DNA of 64,000 bases from Lithospermum erythrorhizon (taxonomy: Eukaryota; Streptophyta; Magnoliopsida; Boraginales; Boraginaceae): NCBI GenBank assembly GCA_019722365.1, contig JADFUC010000855.1:27300-91299 (forward strand), given 5' to 3'. Shown here one piece after another: positions 23,127 through 36,908 of this stretch (the first letter of the stretch is position 1; the number at the start of each line of letters is the position of its first letter). A model generated the notes under the pieces. The model saw nothing but the letters and a program-made list of their open reading frames with translations, was not told the origin of the DNA and ran no database searches. Both the position numbers and the translations under genes were made by a program.

Positions 23127-23412
23127 CCCCCTCCGGTTTTTTTAGTTGTGATCATAACAAAAAAAAAATTATTTTAAAATACTTGTCACTTTGGAATTCC
23201 AATGCAACATTTGATTAGTTTTTCGTTTTAAGTCCCTATTTAATGTATATGTAATCAAAACTTCTAATATCAATACATTCATTAAATTATTGTTTGATTT
23301 ATTAATTAGGGATATATATGTAAAATGTCATTGTAAAATATCATTCATCATTAATTGATTCTTAATTGACATAAAAATTACTAGGATGACAACTAAAAAA
23401 AATTGGAGAGAG
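23127..23412. mobile_element. Stowaway-like MITE
   Basis: TA at 23125-23126 and 23413-23414 flank ends CCCCCTCCGGTTTTTTTAGTTG and, read back, CTCTCTCCAATTTTTTTTAGTTG. The terminal inverted repeat is about 25 bp. It is 286 bp long, AT-rich and non-coding. Confidence 0.8.
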
Positions 23413-23475
23413 TATGATCATACCAAAGTGATAGTTTGTAGATGCATTTGTAGTCCACTAGTGTAACTTATTTCA

Positions 23476-23655
23476 GTTATAATAGAAACTCTTTAAATTA
23501 ATAATCGATAAATTAATACTCTCTAAGATATATTATTTTGATCGACATTAATAATTTCTTTACGTTTAACATTCGATAAATTAATAATTACATAAATTAA
23601 TAAATTTTACGGTCTCGGTAATATTAATTTATATAATTTTCTTGAGATTATACTT
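23476..23655. mobile_element. AT-rich MITE with 'aattaataatcgataaattaata' core
   Basis: Ends 'ttataatagaaactctttaaattaata' and, read back from 23652, 'gtataatctcaagaaaattatataaatt' are imperfect inverted copies. The interior repeats 'gataaattaata' in both orientations. It matches a widespread class of small AT-rich plant MITEs that I recognise only by pattern; the superfamily is not certain. Confidence 0.5.
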
Positions 23656-26621
23656 TTTTACCAACACATTGTTAATATCTTTGACTATGTCTTTTTTCAT
23701 ATGTTAGATAATTTTTGGACTTGTTTAATTTATCTATGTCTTTTATCGAATTTATTGATGTTATGATCAATAACATAAAGTTAAAATGCCATTTATCTCA
23801 TGACAAAGGTTAAAAAATGATGTTAGTGTAGTTCATTCGTTACGTTCGTAGGTGTATGTGTATCGTGTACTTTCGTGTGTATGTGTTTTTGCATTACTAA
23901 TCCTTCACGTTGAAGACTTCCCTGTAATGTTATTTCAGATTGAACACATGAAATAAACTACTTATTTCACATACTAGGCATGGAATGTTAGAATCACTTC
24001 ATATATAGGACATGAAATATATATGTTGTTACATATTCAAGAACATGAAAGATATACCCCATCTCCTATGATGTATAGGATATGTGTACATTATTTCATG
24101 TGATATATATGAAATAAAGTATTTGGCTATCTTTCTTAACAATTTTCTTAGCAACTTTTCAGGATGTTTGTATTTATATATGAAGGGTAAATTTTAGGGT
24201 CATACAAATCTTATGTAAAAATAAAATTTTTCGTCTAGCAGCGAGGTCATTTTCAATGAGATACACAGGTTTGGCAAACAACTTTCTTTTGAGAATTTTC
24301 TTTTGAAAATCTTGATTTGAATTATTATATTTATTATCATCAAATTGATATAGATCTAAACACATAAATGAGATTGAAACTTTATTAGTTAAAATTCAAC
24401 CACTAATCAGGAATCTAATATGAGTAAATAAAATTAATTTTATACGGCTGCTAGAAAGCGAGCGAAGATCTTTAGAAGCGAATGCCAGTAGTGTTAAATC
24501 GATTGGAAACGAATTGCGTCGAGAAGCTTGCAAACCCGCACATGCGTCTAAATCACTACCGTCTCCATCCGACTCAAAACAGAGCCGCGTAATTTGAACT
24601 ACACTTGATGACCCGACTCCATAGAACCCGGCTAACCGTCTCCATACGACTTCCGACTTCCCAACCCGTCTCCATATAATCCGAATCAACTTTGTGCCAT
24701 ACATAGCCGACGCAATCCGACTCACGGCCTCGACTCGGCCGACTCGTACCTATAAATAAAATCCGACTCGGCCGTCTGCCGTTCGAGCCGATGCAAAAAT
24801 TCAATTTTATGTATCGCGCGTCTCAATCCGCGCTGCGTTTTTTAAAAAGCGGCCTGATCTTCTGATAACATGCGGCCAGCGAGTACGCAACACCCATAAA
24901 AATCCCATCCAAATCATAGCGACAAATATAAAAAGCATCGAAAGATCCAAGATCGATTCGTCCGGTATGCAAACTAATATAAAAACATCAAAATTCAAAC
25001 ATAAAAATATAACAATTCATGTATAATCACATATTAACGTAAACGTAATTAAACGTCATATTCATATATAAGCATCAAACATTAATTAAATATAAACATC
25101 AAACATTAATTTATATAAAACATCAAACATTCAACATAAAATTAAAATAAAAAACCAAATTACCTATTCGAAACTTGAATATAGTATTTTCCTACAACAA
25201 AAGTAACAAAAATAAATTATAAATATATTCACCAAACTACATTGTAAAATAACAAAATTTAAAAGCAGAAATGAAGTAAAATTACTTTTTGAATTCAACC
25301 ACTTTCTACAAAAATATATATAAATTAGAAATTACACTCTTGAATTCATTTTTACAAAATAAAGAAAGTTAATAAAGTATTAATAATTACCTCTTAAGTC
25401 ACCTACAAAATAAAATCAAATTTAATGTTAATGCAAGCGATAAAATTATGGAATGAAATTAATAACATAAAATAAAGAGGATATTATGTTGTTGATTTGG
25501 AAAAAAATTGTTGGAATGATGATAATGTGAGATATATAGGGAAAATGAAAATCTGGAACCGATATACGTCGCGTCGTAATTTCGGCTCAGTAATATCAGA
25601 ATCCATTTGAAAATAACTTGTTGAATTTGCCTGCATTTTTATAGGAAGGAAAATATGAAGTTGAAACGTCTCCATCCAGACTACATACACTTTGCATTTG
25701 GAAAAAAGATTGGGGAAATTTTTTAAGCCGTCTCGTCCACGACTCTAACAAAATATTTATAGTTGATTTGTAGAAAAAAGATACGGGTTTTGCCCCAATC
25801 CGAAGCTGATAATCATGAACCTGATATCGAAGCAATAAATACATATCACAGTTTTTTGAACACAATATCAAGCAATAAATACAAAATACACACTACTACA
25901 TAAATTTAATGCGACAATACGAAATAATACAAAGTTGCAAATTACTATAGAAAAACTTGTAACTTAAAATATTTGATTATTAATTGTCTTCGGAGGAGTT
26001 GTCTTCATAAATGCATCGTCATGAGCAGGATAGTTTGACTAAATGTCTGAACCGCTCTCCATGATCGGATACCCACGTCGTCTCCTCTTGACAATAACAA
26101 AAATGCCGGTTGACAACGGCTTATCATTGGTCATCGATAGGAGCAGGAGGAGGTTGTTATTTATTTCTTGGAAGATATCTTGATTATTCAAGCGGAGACA
26201 TCCACATTTGCATATGAGTCCAATCGACTCGACTACCGGTCGATCTCATTGCGACACACAGTACCCTATGATCTCCAACTGCGTGATACACCAACGGAGA
26301 TAGTATACTTTGTTATTACTGCCCAGGATGCTAGGATAAGCGGGTCATCTTTAGAACCTCTGCTTTTGTGTTTTATTTGAGCCAATTCAGGTCTTGGATC
26401 TTGACTTGGTCCAACACTGAGTGTCAAACCATAAATATTTGAAGAGGGCGATAGTGTCGTAACTCGAAGCCAAATGCGACAACTCTTGTCTCCTCTAGAC
26501 ACCATAGTAGTCAACATGATCATTATCTTGGTAGCGCCAGACCGCCGGCCACCGAACACCGCTATTATAAATTGGTCTTATTACCGTACCGCGATATCAA
26601 AATAGTACCACGTTGATATAG
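23656..26621. other. AT-rich gene-free stretch with GC-rich subterminal-type repeats
   Basis: No gene is supported. At 24540-24790 repeated words of the form CCGTCTCCAT-CGACT and CCGACTCGGCC are packed in an otherwise AT-rich setting. Weaker copies lie at 25660-25740 and 26050-26100. Such clusters look like subterminal repeats of a DNA transposon (hAT or CACTA type) but I cannot find its ends. The minus-strand ORFs at 24396-24804 run through these repeats and are not protein-like. Confidence 0.4.
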
Positions 26622-27858
26622 TGTAACGACCATAGCCCACCGAGGATTTGGAGTAAATAAATCAACTGTATATCACACGAGTCACCATACGATGGTTGAT
26701 ACGAAAATCACCTGTTTAATAACCCATAAAACCTGATAATTTGATAAATAGTAAAATAGTTCGAAAATTTAAATGTTGTACTACCGAGTTTAACCATCGT
26801 GGCATTACCTAATACAACCCAAAGCATAAAACTCCATCAAAACCAAGTCACAAAATATTCACAAAATAGTTTACAATTTCAATCCCAGTAAAATGTAAAA
26901 GCGGGTACATCAAAATCATAAAGAGATATTTGCGAGGATCTGACGGCTTGTCCACCACTTTGGTAAATCAGCAGTTCCCTCTGAACTTCTGCGACTCACA
27001 AAGGCACTGTCCCGATCTGAAGGTGGGGAAGGGAGTAAGCTCGGCGAACAGTGAAAGAATCAGGATGGTAAACTGCCGCGTCCAAATGAAGTGCAATAAA
27101 GATATAAATACATAAATAGATGAATAGATATATTTATATATACATTTTGATATACCCATTATCAGAGAGGCATCATAACGAAATAATCATCATCAACAAA
27201 TACACACATTCTAGAAGATTGACATGCGTTAACTGCATGTAAATGCAAAGTGCAATATCGCATGTCAAGCGAGTAAAAAAGCAAAAATTTCCGCGAGCCA
27301 GCGTTCACGCTGCATAATGATAATAACTACGAAAAATGAAACCCCTTTGATAACATCATATAACATTTCATCCTTTTCCGCGGACTCGCCCCTTGAACAC
27401 CGCAACAACATATCACTTTCTGGCGTTCGCCTTGAGCATGACATCGTCATATCGCTTTTCGTATTGCTTGAGCAGCGTCGTCATATCGCTTTCGGCGGTT
27501 CGCCGAACGCCCGCGTCATCCCGATACTACCAATTCAAACAATTGAGTCACAAATACAATACCAACGCAGCCATGCACAAAAATCTCGATAGCATTCGCC
27601 AATATACGATACAACAAATTTACGTCTGAGCCCGTACTGCAAAAATATACTCACGGATAAATCGTCCATAACACAAATATACTCAAACTTGAATACACCC
27701 GAGCATATACATAGTCAAAGGACACACTCGAACATACATGTACTCAAACATGACTACAAAATAAATATACCGTAATGCATCCCAACCACAACCATAATCT
27801 GAGTCAGCATTTCACAATTTGACCCTTCGCCCATAGATAAGTTTATAAGCGAGATCTT
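26622..27858 (-). mobile_element. Older family B gypsy LTR, first half
   Basis: Begins TGTAACGACC and matches, block for block, the first ~1.2 kb of the LTR at 27859-30276. Shared words are 'gagtcacc...cgatggttga-acgaaaa', 'accatcgtggcat', 'gcgaggatc' and 'gggcactgtc/gaaggtggg'. It is cut at 27858, where the next LTR starts, so the newer element appears to have inserted into it. Confidence 0.75.
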
Positions 27859-30276
27859 TGTAACGACCACCTCGAGTTATGCGCCTAGGGTTGGAGTAAA
27901 TCATCAACTGTATCTGAGTCACCAATCGATGGTTGACACGAAAAACACCTGTTTAAAAACCAGTAGAACCTGACAGTTTGATAAAAATAAAGTAGTTCGA
28001 AAACTGAAAACATTGACATACAAAATTTAACCATCGTGGCATTTCCAGCCAAACCCAAAACATAACACACCACAACAACCAAATCACAAAATATACCACA
28101 AAATATATTACAGTTCAGCGTCTCCAAAACCCAAAGTAAAAGCATTTACGTCAAAGTAATGAAAAAAGGCGAGGATCCACAGCCACCGTCTACCGCTTCA
28201 ATGAAGTCGCTTTGGACACTCGCGAACTCCAACCGCTTGAAAGGGCACTGTCAATGCGAAGGTGGGAAGGGATGGCTCGACGGCTTAGTGAAACGGATGT
28301 GGGATAAACTTACCCGTATCAGAATGAAGTATACAATAAGGAATGAACATATACGTATGTACGTGGCGATAAGATGAATATTGCAACATATACATATAAC
28401 ACGAAATATACTAACTCTCAAAACATATAAACAACAAATACACCATCATCAATAAATACGTTGCAGCGCTAGAAACTTCGACTTACGTTAGCTCGCGGGG
28501 ACATATTTCCACGTCACGTAACCAAACAAAATTCACCCGACACGTTAATACGCGACCCACGAATAAATAATTTACAAAAGTGAAACCCTGATAGCATCAT
28601 ATATAACAATTCATCCTTTTCGGCCCAATTTCGCCCCTTGAGCACCCAGCAACCAACATATCACTGTGACTCGCCGCGAACACCCCGAATCATACCGGAC
28701 ATCATGAAATCAAAGCAGTCCACAAATCCACCCACGAGCGATAGCCGAACCTGCTAACCAAACCTGATAGTCTGATGTAACATCCATATCACACCTGATA
28801 CAACCAATTAGTACAAAACACGCACTCAAAGCAGAGATATACTCCAGTCGTCATAACGCAAATATACTCAACATGAATCGAGGGAATACACTCAGTAGTA
28901 ACTATACTAAAGTACACTTAAGCAAATATACTCAAACATAAATACCTCAATAACGCTTGTAATGCATACAATGCGACTACCACCTGAAGTCGACAATTCA
29001 CGGTCTTTATTTATACACACAGGTAAGTTCATAAACGAGATACATTGTCATAACAATTTACCATACATAACGCCCCAAACATAAAATAAGATAACAAGCG
29101 GTGATAAATCCCCTGCCCATTGTCTCTGCGCCCAACCGATCAATCGATCCTCGCTATTTCCCAGCGTCCAAGTACGAAACAGACCGCATTACAAAATAAA
29201 ATCACAACTTCGTAACCATTTGACCGCTATCCTAATTTAAATACGGACTTTTGCTTCATTCGGTTATAAATTTCTGACTACGTAAAGATTACGATTATGT
29301 TTCAATAACAATTCGATATTATTCATTACGGGACTAAATTAGATAGTCGGCACATATCCTATTGAACTCCCAACATTTCCAAATAATTCAATCGATCTAA
29401 TTTCAAGTTTTCCCTGATAAGCTTAACCGCTCTCGACCCTAATCCCACTAAGTTCGTTTACTGAAAATCCACTAAGATCAGAGATTTCCAACCTATTTGT
29501 TTCCGACACTTATCGGATAATTGTATCCCAAAGAAACAATCCATGATAGCGATCCGCTAACTTATTTACATTGCTTACGCACATTTTAGCGAAGTCAACC
29601 CGATCACCCAGAAAGTCAATTCAACTATAACTCGCTTTCTACCCCCGAATATACGTCATTGTCAATTCTATATTATGATTTAAGCCTAGGCGATAATTCT
29701 ATTCAATAATATACTCCAAAATCAAGTCAACTTTAAAAGTTCAAAGTCAACCACCTAAAACACCGAAATTTCGTAAACACCATATTTCAATCCAAGAATA
29801 AACTATCCTGACCCAAGAATCAATTGGAAGCGATAAAATTCAAAATATCAAAAAGTCAACAAAGTCAAAGTTTGAAGATTTCACAAAATACTCAAAATAT
29901 CGCACCTTTTTTACCTTGAAAGCAGCGGGAATGATGGGGAGAAACTTCTCAATTTTAGGCTCAGCTTGAGTTGAAGGAGAAAGTGAAAAAGAAAAAAAAT
30001 AAAAGCAAGGGAATTTCGGTATGAATGCCTTGAGGAAGAAAGAAGAGGAAAAGAATGGTTTGGGCTTATTTGTGGTTTCTTAAGTGGGTTGGGCCCAATA
30101 GCCCGGTGGCTTTCGCACATTTAATTGATCGTTACTTCTCGTTTTAACTTTATTTCGACAATGTTAACATTAACATTCTTGAATATAAAATATTAAGTTA
30201 GTCCCAAATTCTGAAATAAATTAAAAAATCTCATATTTTAGTTTATTAATTAACGAGTCGTTACGGTTTGATTACA
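27859..30276 (-). mobile_element. 3' LTR of gypsy element B
   Basis: Starts TGTAACGACC, ends near 'gtttgattaca', and is about 2.4 kb long. Immediately after it comes 'aatttgtcctcgaaaggaattct', which on the minus strand is the end of a Ty3/gypsy pol ORF (the common 'gaattTcgaggacGaaatt'-type word). That fixes minus orientation and makes this the 3' LTR. Its 'aaagtcaac' words at 29740-29870 are shared with all LTRs of this window. Confidence 0.85.
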
Positions 30277-30991
30277 CGCTTCTTCAAATTTGTCCTCGAA
30301 AGGAATTCTCTCAACTCGAAAGTCCGCGAAAGGTAAGATCAAAACAACGAATCAGCTGTAGGCGAAAGGCGTAGAGCTTTCTCGTATCTCTCGCGCTCAA
30401 CGTGGTTTCTCTTCGATAGTTCCTCCTGAAACTTTACCCGATTTTACTTCCCACTGTTCTCGGCTTCTCTTTCGATCGAAGATTCTCACTTGCGGGTCCC
30501 TCCTCGTAGGTCAAATCTACGCTAGTAAATCGGATGAAACTCGAAGATGTGCGGCCAACGTCCGGCCGCGATACCTCCTCAAAGACCATGGAATGCATAA
30601 TGAATCCTCGATTCTCGTGAGCCAAGCGGTAAGCTCTTGCTCCACGCTTTGTCAAAATTTCAAAGCGGTCCAATGTAAAAGGGGACTCAGCTTCCCTCTT
30701 CTCCCAGAACCTCATTCACATGTCCGTAGATATATTGGCTTGCCCGGTCGCTTTACCTCGGCGAATGACAAGTACACTCGGCGTCGTCGGCGTACTTCTT
30801 TTAGCCATCTGTCTTGGTCCTCGAATGTTGTTGTATCACTTTTACCCTCTCTATCCTTCACCGGCTTCAGGACCCATAAATCTTACCACACCGTTTCCGG
30901 CGTATAAGTCCCTACGCTTTCCGGCCATCTGAGCCCGACGGTGCCATCCCATTACTAGCTTAAGCTGTTATTATAAAGCGAACTCCATTTT
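30277..30991 (-). pseudogene. Gypsy B polyprotein C-terminus: integrase end and chromodomain-like tail
   Basis: Minus-strand pieces follow the gypsy integrase C-terminus. They are 'RQKSYADRRRR'-type and 'GKLSP' words at 30680-30800, 'LDRFEILTKRGARAYRLA' at 30600-30665 (G-PFEIL-x-R-x-G-x-x-AYRLxLP), and 'DLTYEEGPA..' with a basic 'LRSKEKPRTV' at 30450-30520, the tail of chromovirus integrases. The frames vary. Its upstream half lies beyond 39522, on the other side of nested element A. Confidence 0.85.
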
Positions 30992-33496
30992 ATAACGACC
31001 ATGAGTCGGCCGCCTGAGTGAGAGTCATTAAAATCGAACACGAGTCACGAGCCGATGGGCGAGTTTAAACATAATTCGTTTAATCCAAAATGTGATCCAC
31101 AATTAAGTTTCCCAAATCAAAAGCAGTTTTAAAATTTATAATCCATCGGTGATATGAAGCGACAAACCCATATATATATACACAACATATCCCCGAAATA
31201 AAAATGTCTGTGAGCTACAATAGATAATCATCTGTATCTGAATACAAAATAATGACAGTAGAGCAAAATTTAAAAGTTTCAAAAGGAAAATAGAACAATC
31301 AAAACGGTTAATAGCGCATCAAAATCAGTATGAGGATCCTCACCTTACCCAGATGCTCACTGGCCACTCGGACAAAACTCTCAAGCAGCCTCTTGGCTCG
31401 ACTCACAGCCTGTCGACTGGCGCGAATGAAATCTTAAGCCCACGTCACGAAAAGGTGTAAGCGCGAACAGTGGCTGCGCATGGGTGAGCTTACCATCTGA
31501 GCAAGTCAATCAATAATATAATAGTCAAATATGAATAAAATACATATATAGGGACTACTTTAAGGTCATCTGACGTGAATTTAGCGGAAAACTCAGACGT
31601 AATACATGAAGATATAACGGAAAGTTTCTCATCGAACCACGCCAATTCGAGGAGAAAATCGAGAGCTCAAACGATGGTAAAACTCTAGTCAGCCAGGCCT
31701 CCCCATCTCATTATCCCCACCCGGGTATGCCATCGCCAATGCGCGTATCTGTCCAGATACGCGGGGAATGGGTAATCAATGATCACCTTATACAGCGATT
31801 ATAAGGCCAAAACCATACTACATAAAGTATAAAGCGCGCCCGTATACACAAAGTATAAGGCACGTCAACTCATACACTAAGTACACGCGCTCTTATACAC
31901 TAAGTATAAGGCACACATATAAGGTACGTATCGTCGTATCTTGCAAGGAGGAAGGTAAAACAACCCAATCATCCCGGCGTAGGTCAAATCCACGATACTC
32001 GAAGTCGCCTCAGGTCATACGCTGCTTTCACAACCGTCGCCTCTGATAACCGGCTACTCTGCTCTGGCTTGATATCAGCCTTGGTAAAGCGTCACCCTTG
32101 TCGTAAGTCAAACCGTCGTAAATGAGGCCGAAATCGTAAGTGCAAATGAGGCCAATCGTAAGTGAAACTGAATTCTGAAAATAAAAATATAAGTTGGGAG
32201 TTCAAGCTATTCTTTACTCGAAGCAATCTTGGCGCCCGCAGGGGAATATAATCACTGTAATCATATAACAATTGCGGGCATCGTTCAGCGTAATCATATG
32301 ATGACATGTATATCGTTTCTCGTAATCATATCATAATAACGTGTACATCGTTTCTCACGTAATCGTATCCGCGATAGCATGTTCACACAATTTAAAGTAA
32401 GTGCATTAAAGTAACGCCGCGTGAGATAAGTACTTCGCTCTGCTAGTTACGCCGAGCCTTGGCGAAAAGCCGATCAGTGGCGCCTTTCGCGTCGGCGCCT
32501 AAGCAGCGCCCGTAAAGTATAATCGAGAGACTACTTCTTATCACAGAGTTAGAGATACACCAGCCAACTCTTGAGTGGAACTATTTCCAAGCGGTCCTAA
32601 CATGACGGATAACTATCGAATTATAATCTCGTGAATATGACCAGTCGATTCCCCGCTAAATTCCATCTTTATCAACTTTAACATTTCAAATCAACATAAG
32701 TCGTTCAGTCACATAATTAACAACTTTATACTCCGATATCGAATTATAACGACTTGGAATTAACGCACTTTTTCGCATGCTTGCGCTGTGATTTAAATCA
32801 CCCGATTTAATATCATGACAACTATAATAGGTCCCAACGCAACACTCCACTACGCATTTAAAGTCTTAGAAAAATATCAACCCAAAAAGTCAACCGAAGA
32901 CCTAAAAGTCAACCGGACATAACATCGCCAGCGACCTACAAATCATGAATTAATCGCTTATATACGTCGCGGAACCACAACCAACTATGATTCATCATAA
33001 AATTGAATTATGGAAAAGTCAACTAAAATTGGCATTAACCGAAAACCAGAAATATCTCAAAAGACTTGAACTTTCATACCTTAACTTTCGAAGAGAGAAT
33101 ACGGAGAAACGATATTCCGCAAGCGAGCTTGAGTTTGGCGCCCGTCGAGAAAATGGAAAATGAAATTTTTTAAGGGGAGGGTCTTAATGTCGGCCTATGA
33201 GGAAAAAAGGAAGAAGATGAACTCAAAATGATGATGTGGAAGATAAAACGACTAGATATTAAAAAACTTCGAGTCGTTCGGTTTCGGTTAATTCTCGACA
33301 TCGTACTTAAATCTCCACGAACGTTCAGACAAAATATTCCATGCCTTAAAAACTACTAAATTATAAATGTAATTCGGCTAAAAAATTTCTGAAATAATAT
33401 TATCGCCGAGATTATTTATCACATCCCGGGTCCACCCGACCGAAAATTTAATTTAATTTTTTATTTTTTTCCTTTTTAAATAACGGGTTATTCACA
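30992..33496 (-). mobile_element. 3' LTR of nested gypsy element A
   Basis: Opens with (T)ATAACGACC...GTCGGCCGCC-GAGTGAGAGTCATTAAAATCG, which matches the LTR at 36909, and ends 'gggttattcaca'. The expected terminal TG reads TA. It contains the palindromic tandem repeat (31800-31925). It is about 2.5 kb long. The preceding ATTTT (30987-30991) matches ATTTT at 39518-39522. Confidence 0.85.
31800..31925. repeat. TTATAC/GTATAA tandem repeat in LTR A1
   Basis: Decayed units of 'cttatacactaagtataaggcac'. It is the same array as at 2326-2458 and in the sister LTR, with fewer intact units. Confidence 0.75.
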
Positions 33497-36400
33497 ATCT
33501 ACCGCTGTAAAATTTAAATACCGAAATTTATGAACTCGAACAATCAAAGCCGAACAATATAATAACACAAAATCAAATATCACACAAAACCAGCAATACT
33601 AACTCAGCTGCAAATCAATAGTGAAATACGTCGGACACACTTGTCCTGCTGACAACTGCGGTCCTCGTCTGACTATGAAATTCACAAGATTCAATCCACA
33701 AGCCTTGGTCGAACTCTCATATGGCGAAAATCTCACATCGTATTGACGTAAGTCGACTCCCAATTTGTTTCGTCTCTGGGTCTTTTGATTTCCCTTTCTC
33801 ACGAGCATACTCGACTCACTACGTTTGCTTTCCACAGGTGGTACTCGATAATCAAGATCATAATCCTTTGATGAACTCCATCCACTGCTACGCCTCAAAT
33901 TCAAATCTCTGCGTCGGTAGATCTTGAAACTCTTGCATAGTAGGTGAAAATCGGCATTTATCCTTTATCTGGATAATGTCTCATGACTTGATGCAGCGTA
34001 TCGCCTTTAGCTCAAAATCATGGGTCGGATAGTTCTTACCGTGATTCTCAGCTGGCCGGGCATGGCGATCACGCTTCCCATTCTGCGTCGAGCCTTTGAT
34101 CACGATGTGAAGCACTATAAATCCGCATTAGCCCTCGAACCGGGCGGTACTCGCCAATGTTTGGAGCCGAAGTCAACTGCTTTGAGTATCTGACGGTCCT
34201 CGCGATCATCGTCCCAATCGCGGAACCCACTGCGGTCAGCAGTGCATTAGGCGTCGCGTCAAAGAAAAGTCATGACGAATCTCACTAATGATAACCGTAG
34301 CTTGAGAAACTCCCAACCTCGGTATGTGGTGGGCCTCCCCGTTACCACTCGACCTACACTATTGGATCGGCCAAATACCCTCGAAAAGAAATAACATGAC
34401 CAAAGAATTCGCTACAACGGAACTCACATTTGGAAAACTTGGCATACAACGGTCTTTGTCTCGAGGTCCTCAACACAATCTGCAAAATGCCTCTGTTCTC
34501 GCTCCCTACAGAATATAACCGGAATATCGTCAATGAATACCACATGAACTCATCCCGGATACTCGAAGCACTTTCGGTTAAATCAAATCCATAAAAAGAC
34601 CGCCCGGTCGTTGTACATCAAATGGCATCGCTTTCATAAACTCATAATGTCAGCAGATCGGAAGCCGATTTGAATATCCTCTCCTTTGATCCCTCGGCCC
34701 GATGATAACAGACCCTTGAATCAATCTTCGAGAACTTACGCTTGGCATCAGCTTTAGTTGATCAAACAAATCGTCGATGCAGGCAATGGGTATCGGTTCT
34801 TAATGGTCACTTTATTATTTTATAGTCGATCTTGGCGACCTCGTGAACCATCCTTAACTTTTCCTGAGCAACAACTGGTGCACCGGAATGCGCTCGGTCT
34901 GATGAACCCCTTGTCGACAACTCACGTAGCGGAGTCGAAATTCACGCGGTCGGTGGAGGCATCGCATGCGTTGGAAGAAATTGGTACCGTGCAGAATAAC
35001 CTCGATAGCAAATTCAATCTCTAAATTTGGCGGCCCGGTAAGTCTCGGGAAAAACATCCAGCAGACTTCTGTGCTGCGTCCCTACTGCTCACGCCTCTTA
35101 CCACCGAATCAACGCGTACCCCAGGTGTCTACACCTTTCGAATGATATCCCCTTCAGTCTTGACATAAAACTCGAGAAAACAAAATGCTTCTGTTTCCTC
35201 AATCGGATATCTGGTCTCCCCAGAACCCCGCAAAGTAATCTCATACCGATGGCGTCGATAACGGCATGATGTTTGACCCGATCCATTACTGAGATAAGGT
35301 CAAAATTAGAAAGCTCGAATGGAAGCAAATCCAGCGGACAACAAGTAGGCCGCGACAATCAAGTTGATCTCACATATACAAATCTAACCAGCGGCCTCCT
35401 ATGGCGTTATAATCACCGAGTGGAATGGCGAAGGCCTGGCTTATATAGATAAATAAAAATCGAAAGCAAAGAATCGTGGCCCGGAATCAATGCGCCCAGC
35501 CACCGATATCATACGAAATAGTGTACTATCACCCTTTGGGGTATCTTGTACCTCTGATGAGTATGGCGTGAATCACGGCCTCGACCCGACTCCATTCAGT
35601 GCTTACCAGCGTGACTCCTCTGGTCACTTTCTGTTCATTATCCCCGACTCGGGGCGACTGAATACGACCACTTGCGACTCCCCCGATAACCTCCTCGGCA
35701 ATTTCGGTCTTTGAAATGCTGCTCCCCTGCAGGAGGCGGGACACTCCGCCCGCGAATGTCAGGAGCTGGCGGCATCGTAGCATAAGACCACCCTCTCACC
35801 TTGTCCTGCTATGCCCAATCGACCTTGAAGCGGTAACAAACGGATACCTCTACGGACCCCAGAGCTTCTCACGGACCACCCGGATCTCGCGGGCGCCCGT
35901 GCGAAGGTAATGCGTAACTTTCAGGCGGCCCCGAGACACTTTGAAGTATTTCACCCCGGAGACGGCTACCTTTAGTCCGTCCTCCCTACGAACCTCTGAA
36001 ATTTAGAAGGCCTACGGAAAGAAAGTCTCGAGTCGACTCGCCGCCGATCCATTTCGCCTGCAGGCTACGCGACTCCATTTCCATGCTTGAGCTGCGTTCC
36101 TCGCGACATGGAAACTAGTAAAATCCATCGGTGAGATGCATTGGCGTATCTCTACGTCGACCCGTCCCAATCTAATGATCGCTTTTAACTCTAGGATAAA
36201 CATCGAGAGTAGTCGGCCTTGAATCATTGAAGCGTCTGTCGCCTCAGCGACCTGAACCACGAGTCAATAAATCGGCTCTCGAGGCCGCCATGGGTTTCTA
36301 AGCAATATTCTCCCGGAAAAGCTCAGCAAATCGCTCCCGGGACACATGAACACTCCCCTACCCATGAGAGCCGCTTCGAGGTTCTCACTTGGTCGCGGGC

Positions 36401-36891
36401 ACCCTCGTGAAGTCTATAAGTAGCAAACTTCACTCTGCATCGCCAATCCCCATCCGGCTCAAAAATCGACTTCATATCCCGGATGAACTTCGATAACTGC
36501 TCTGGCCCGAACCCCTTGAGCCGGAGGATCCTGGCGGAAACCCGATCAAAAACTTGCTGCGGAATTCGGCCCACGTTGCGCGACCGCGCGAGCATTCACG
36601 CTCTCCCTGCGAGGTCTACCCCGACCTCCTCAACATGCTCGAGAAGAATGCGCTCAGAGGACCTCTTAGAAGTGCGTTGTCTTCATCGGCAGTATACCTA
36701 CCCGACTCGGCCTCATGCAGGCTGCCGAGCAGCCTCACCATTTACACCGCCTCGAACTCTGGGTGGCATCCTCGGCAGGTCTATGCAACAAAAAGAAAAG
36801 ACAGAGATTCACAAAAGACACAGCTGTGGCGACTCGAAAGAAAAACAAGTAAGCATGACAGCGCGAGATACCCAGTAATCACAGAGCCTAG
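33497..36891 (-). pseudogene. Internal region of gypsy element A: gag, protease, RT, RNase H; no integrase seen
   Basis: Minus-strand fragments in order are as follows. Gag is at 36323-36595 ('KFATYRLHEGARD', the gag ATYMLxGEAxxW zone). The aspartic protease flank is at 35098-35358 ('CPLDLLPFELSNFDLI' with 'KHHAVID', the LxPFxxxxFDVILGMDWL-x-H-AxID stretch). The RT start is at 34854-35057. The RT core is at 34354-34545, with a shifted F-x-x-FIDDI and 'YAKFSKCEFRCSEFFGHVIS'. An RNase H-like stretch lies near 33960. Only about 3.4 kb is present, against about 4.5-5 kb in complete elements, and I find no integrase motif below 33950. All domains are frameshifted. Confidence 0.8.
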
Positions 36892-36907
36892 GCTCTGATA
36901 CCCAAAA
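36892..36907 (-). promoter_or_regulatory. Primer binding site of gypsy element A (tRNA-iMet type)
   Basis: On the minus strand, directly inside the 5' LTR end, the sequence reads 'ttttgggtatcagagc', which contains the plant initiator-tRNA-Met primer site TGGTATCAGAGC with one extra G. It primes minus-strand cDNA synthesis and confirms both the element's orientation and the LTR edge at 36909. Confidence 0.8.
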
Positions 36908-36908
36908 T

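Noticed and set aside
25892..25920. CACTA-type transposon end ('cactactacataaatttaatg')
   Set aside because: No matching inverted end or three-base duplication was found within several kilobases.
36483..36898. Overlapping plus-strand ORFs of 131 and 114 codons
   Set aside because: They run antisense to a gag-like reading and into the primer site of element A.
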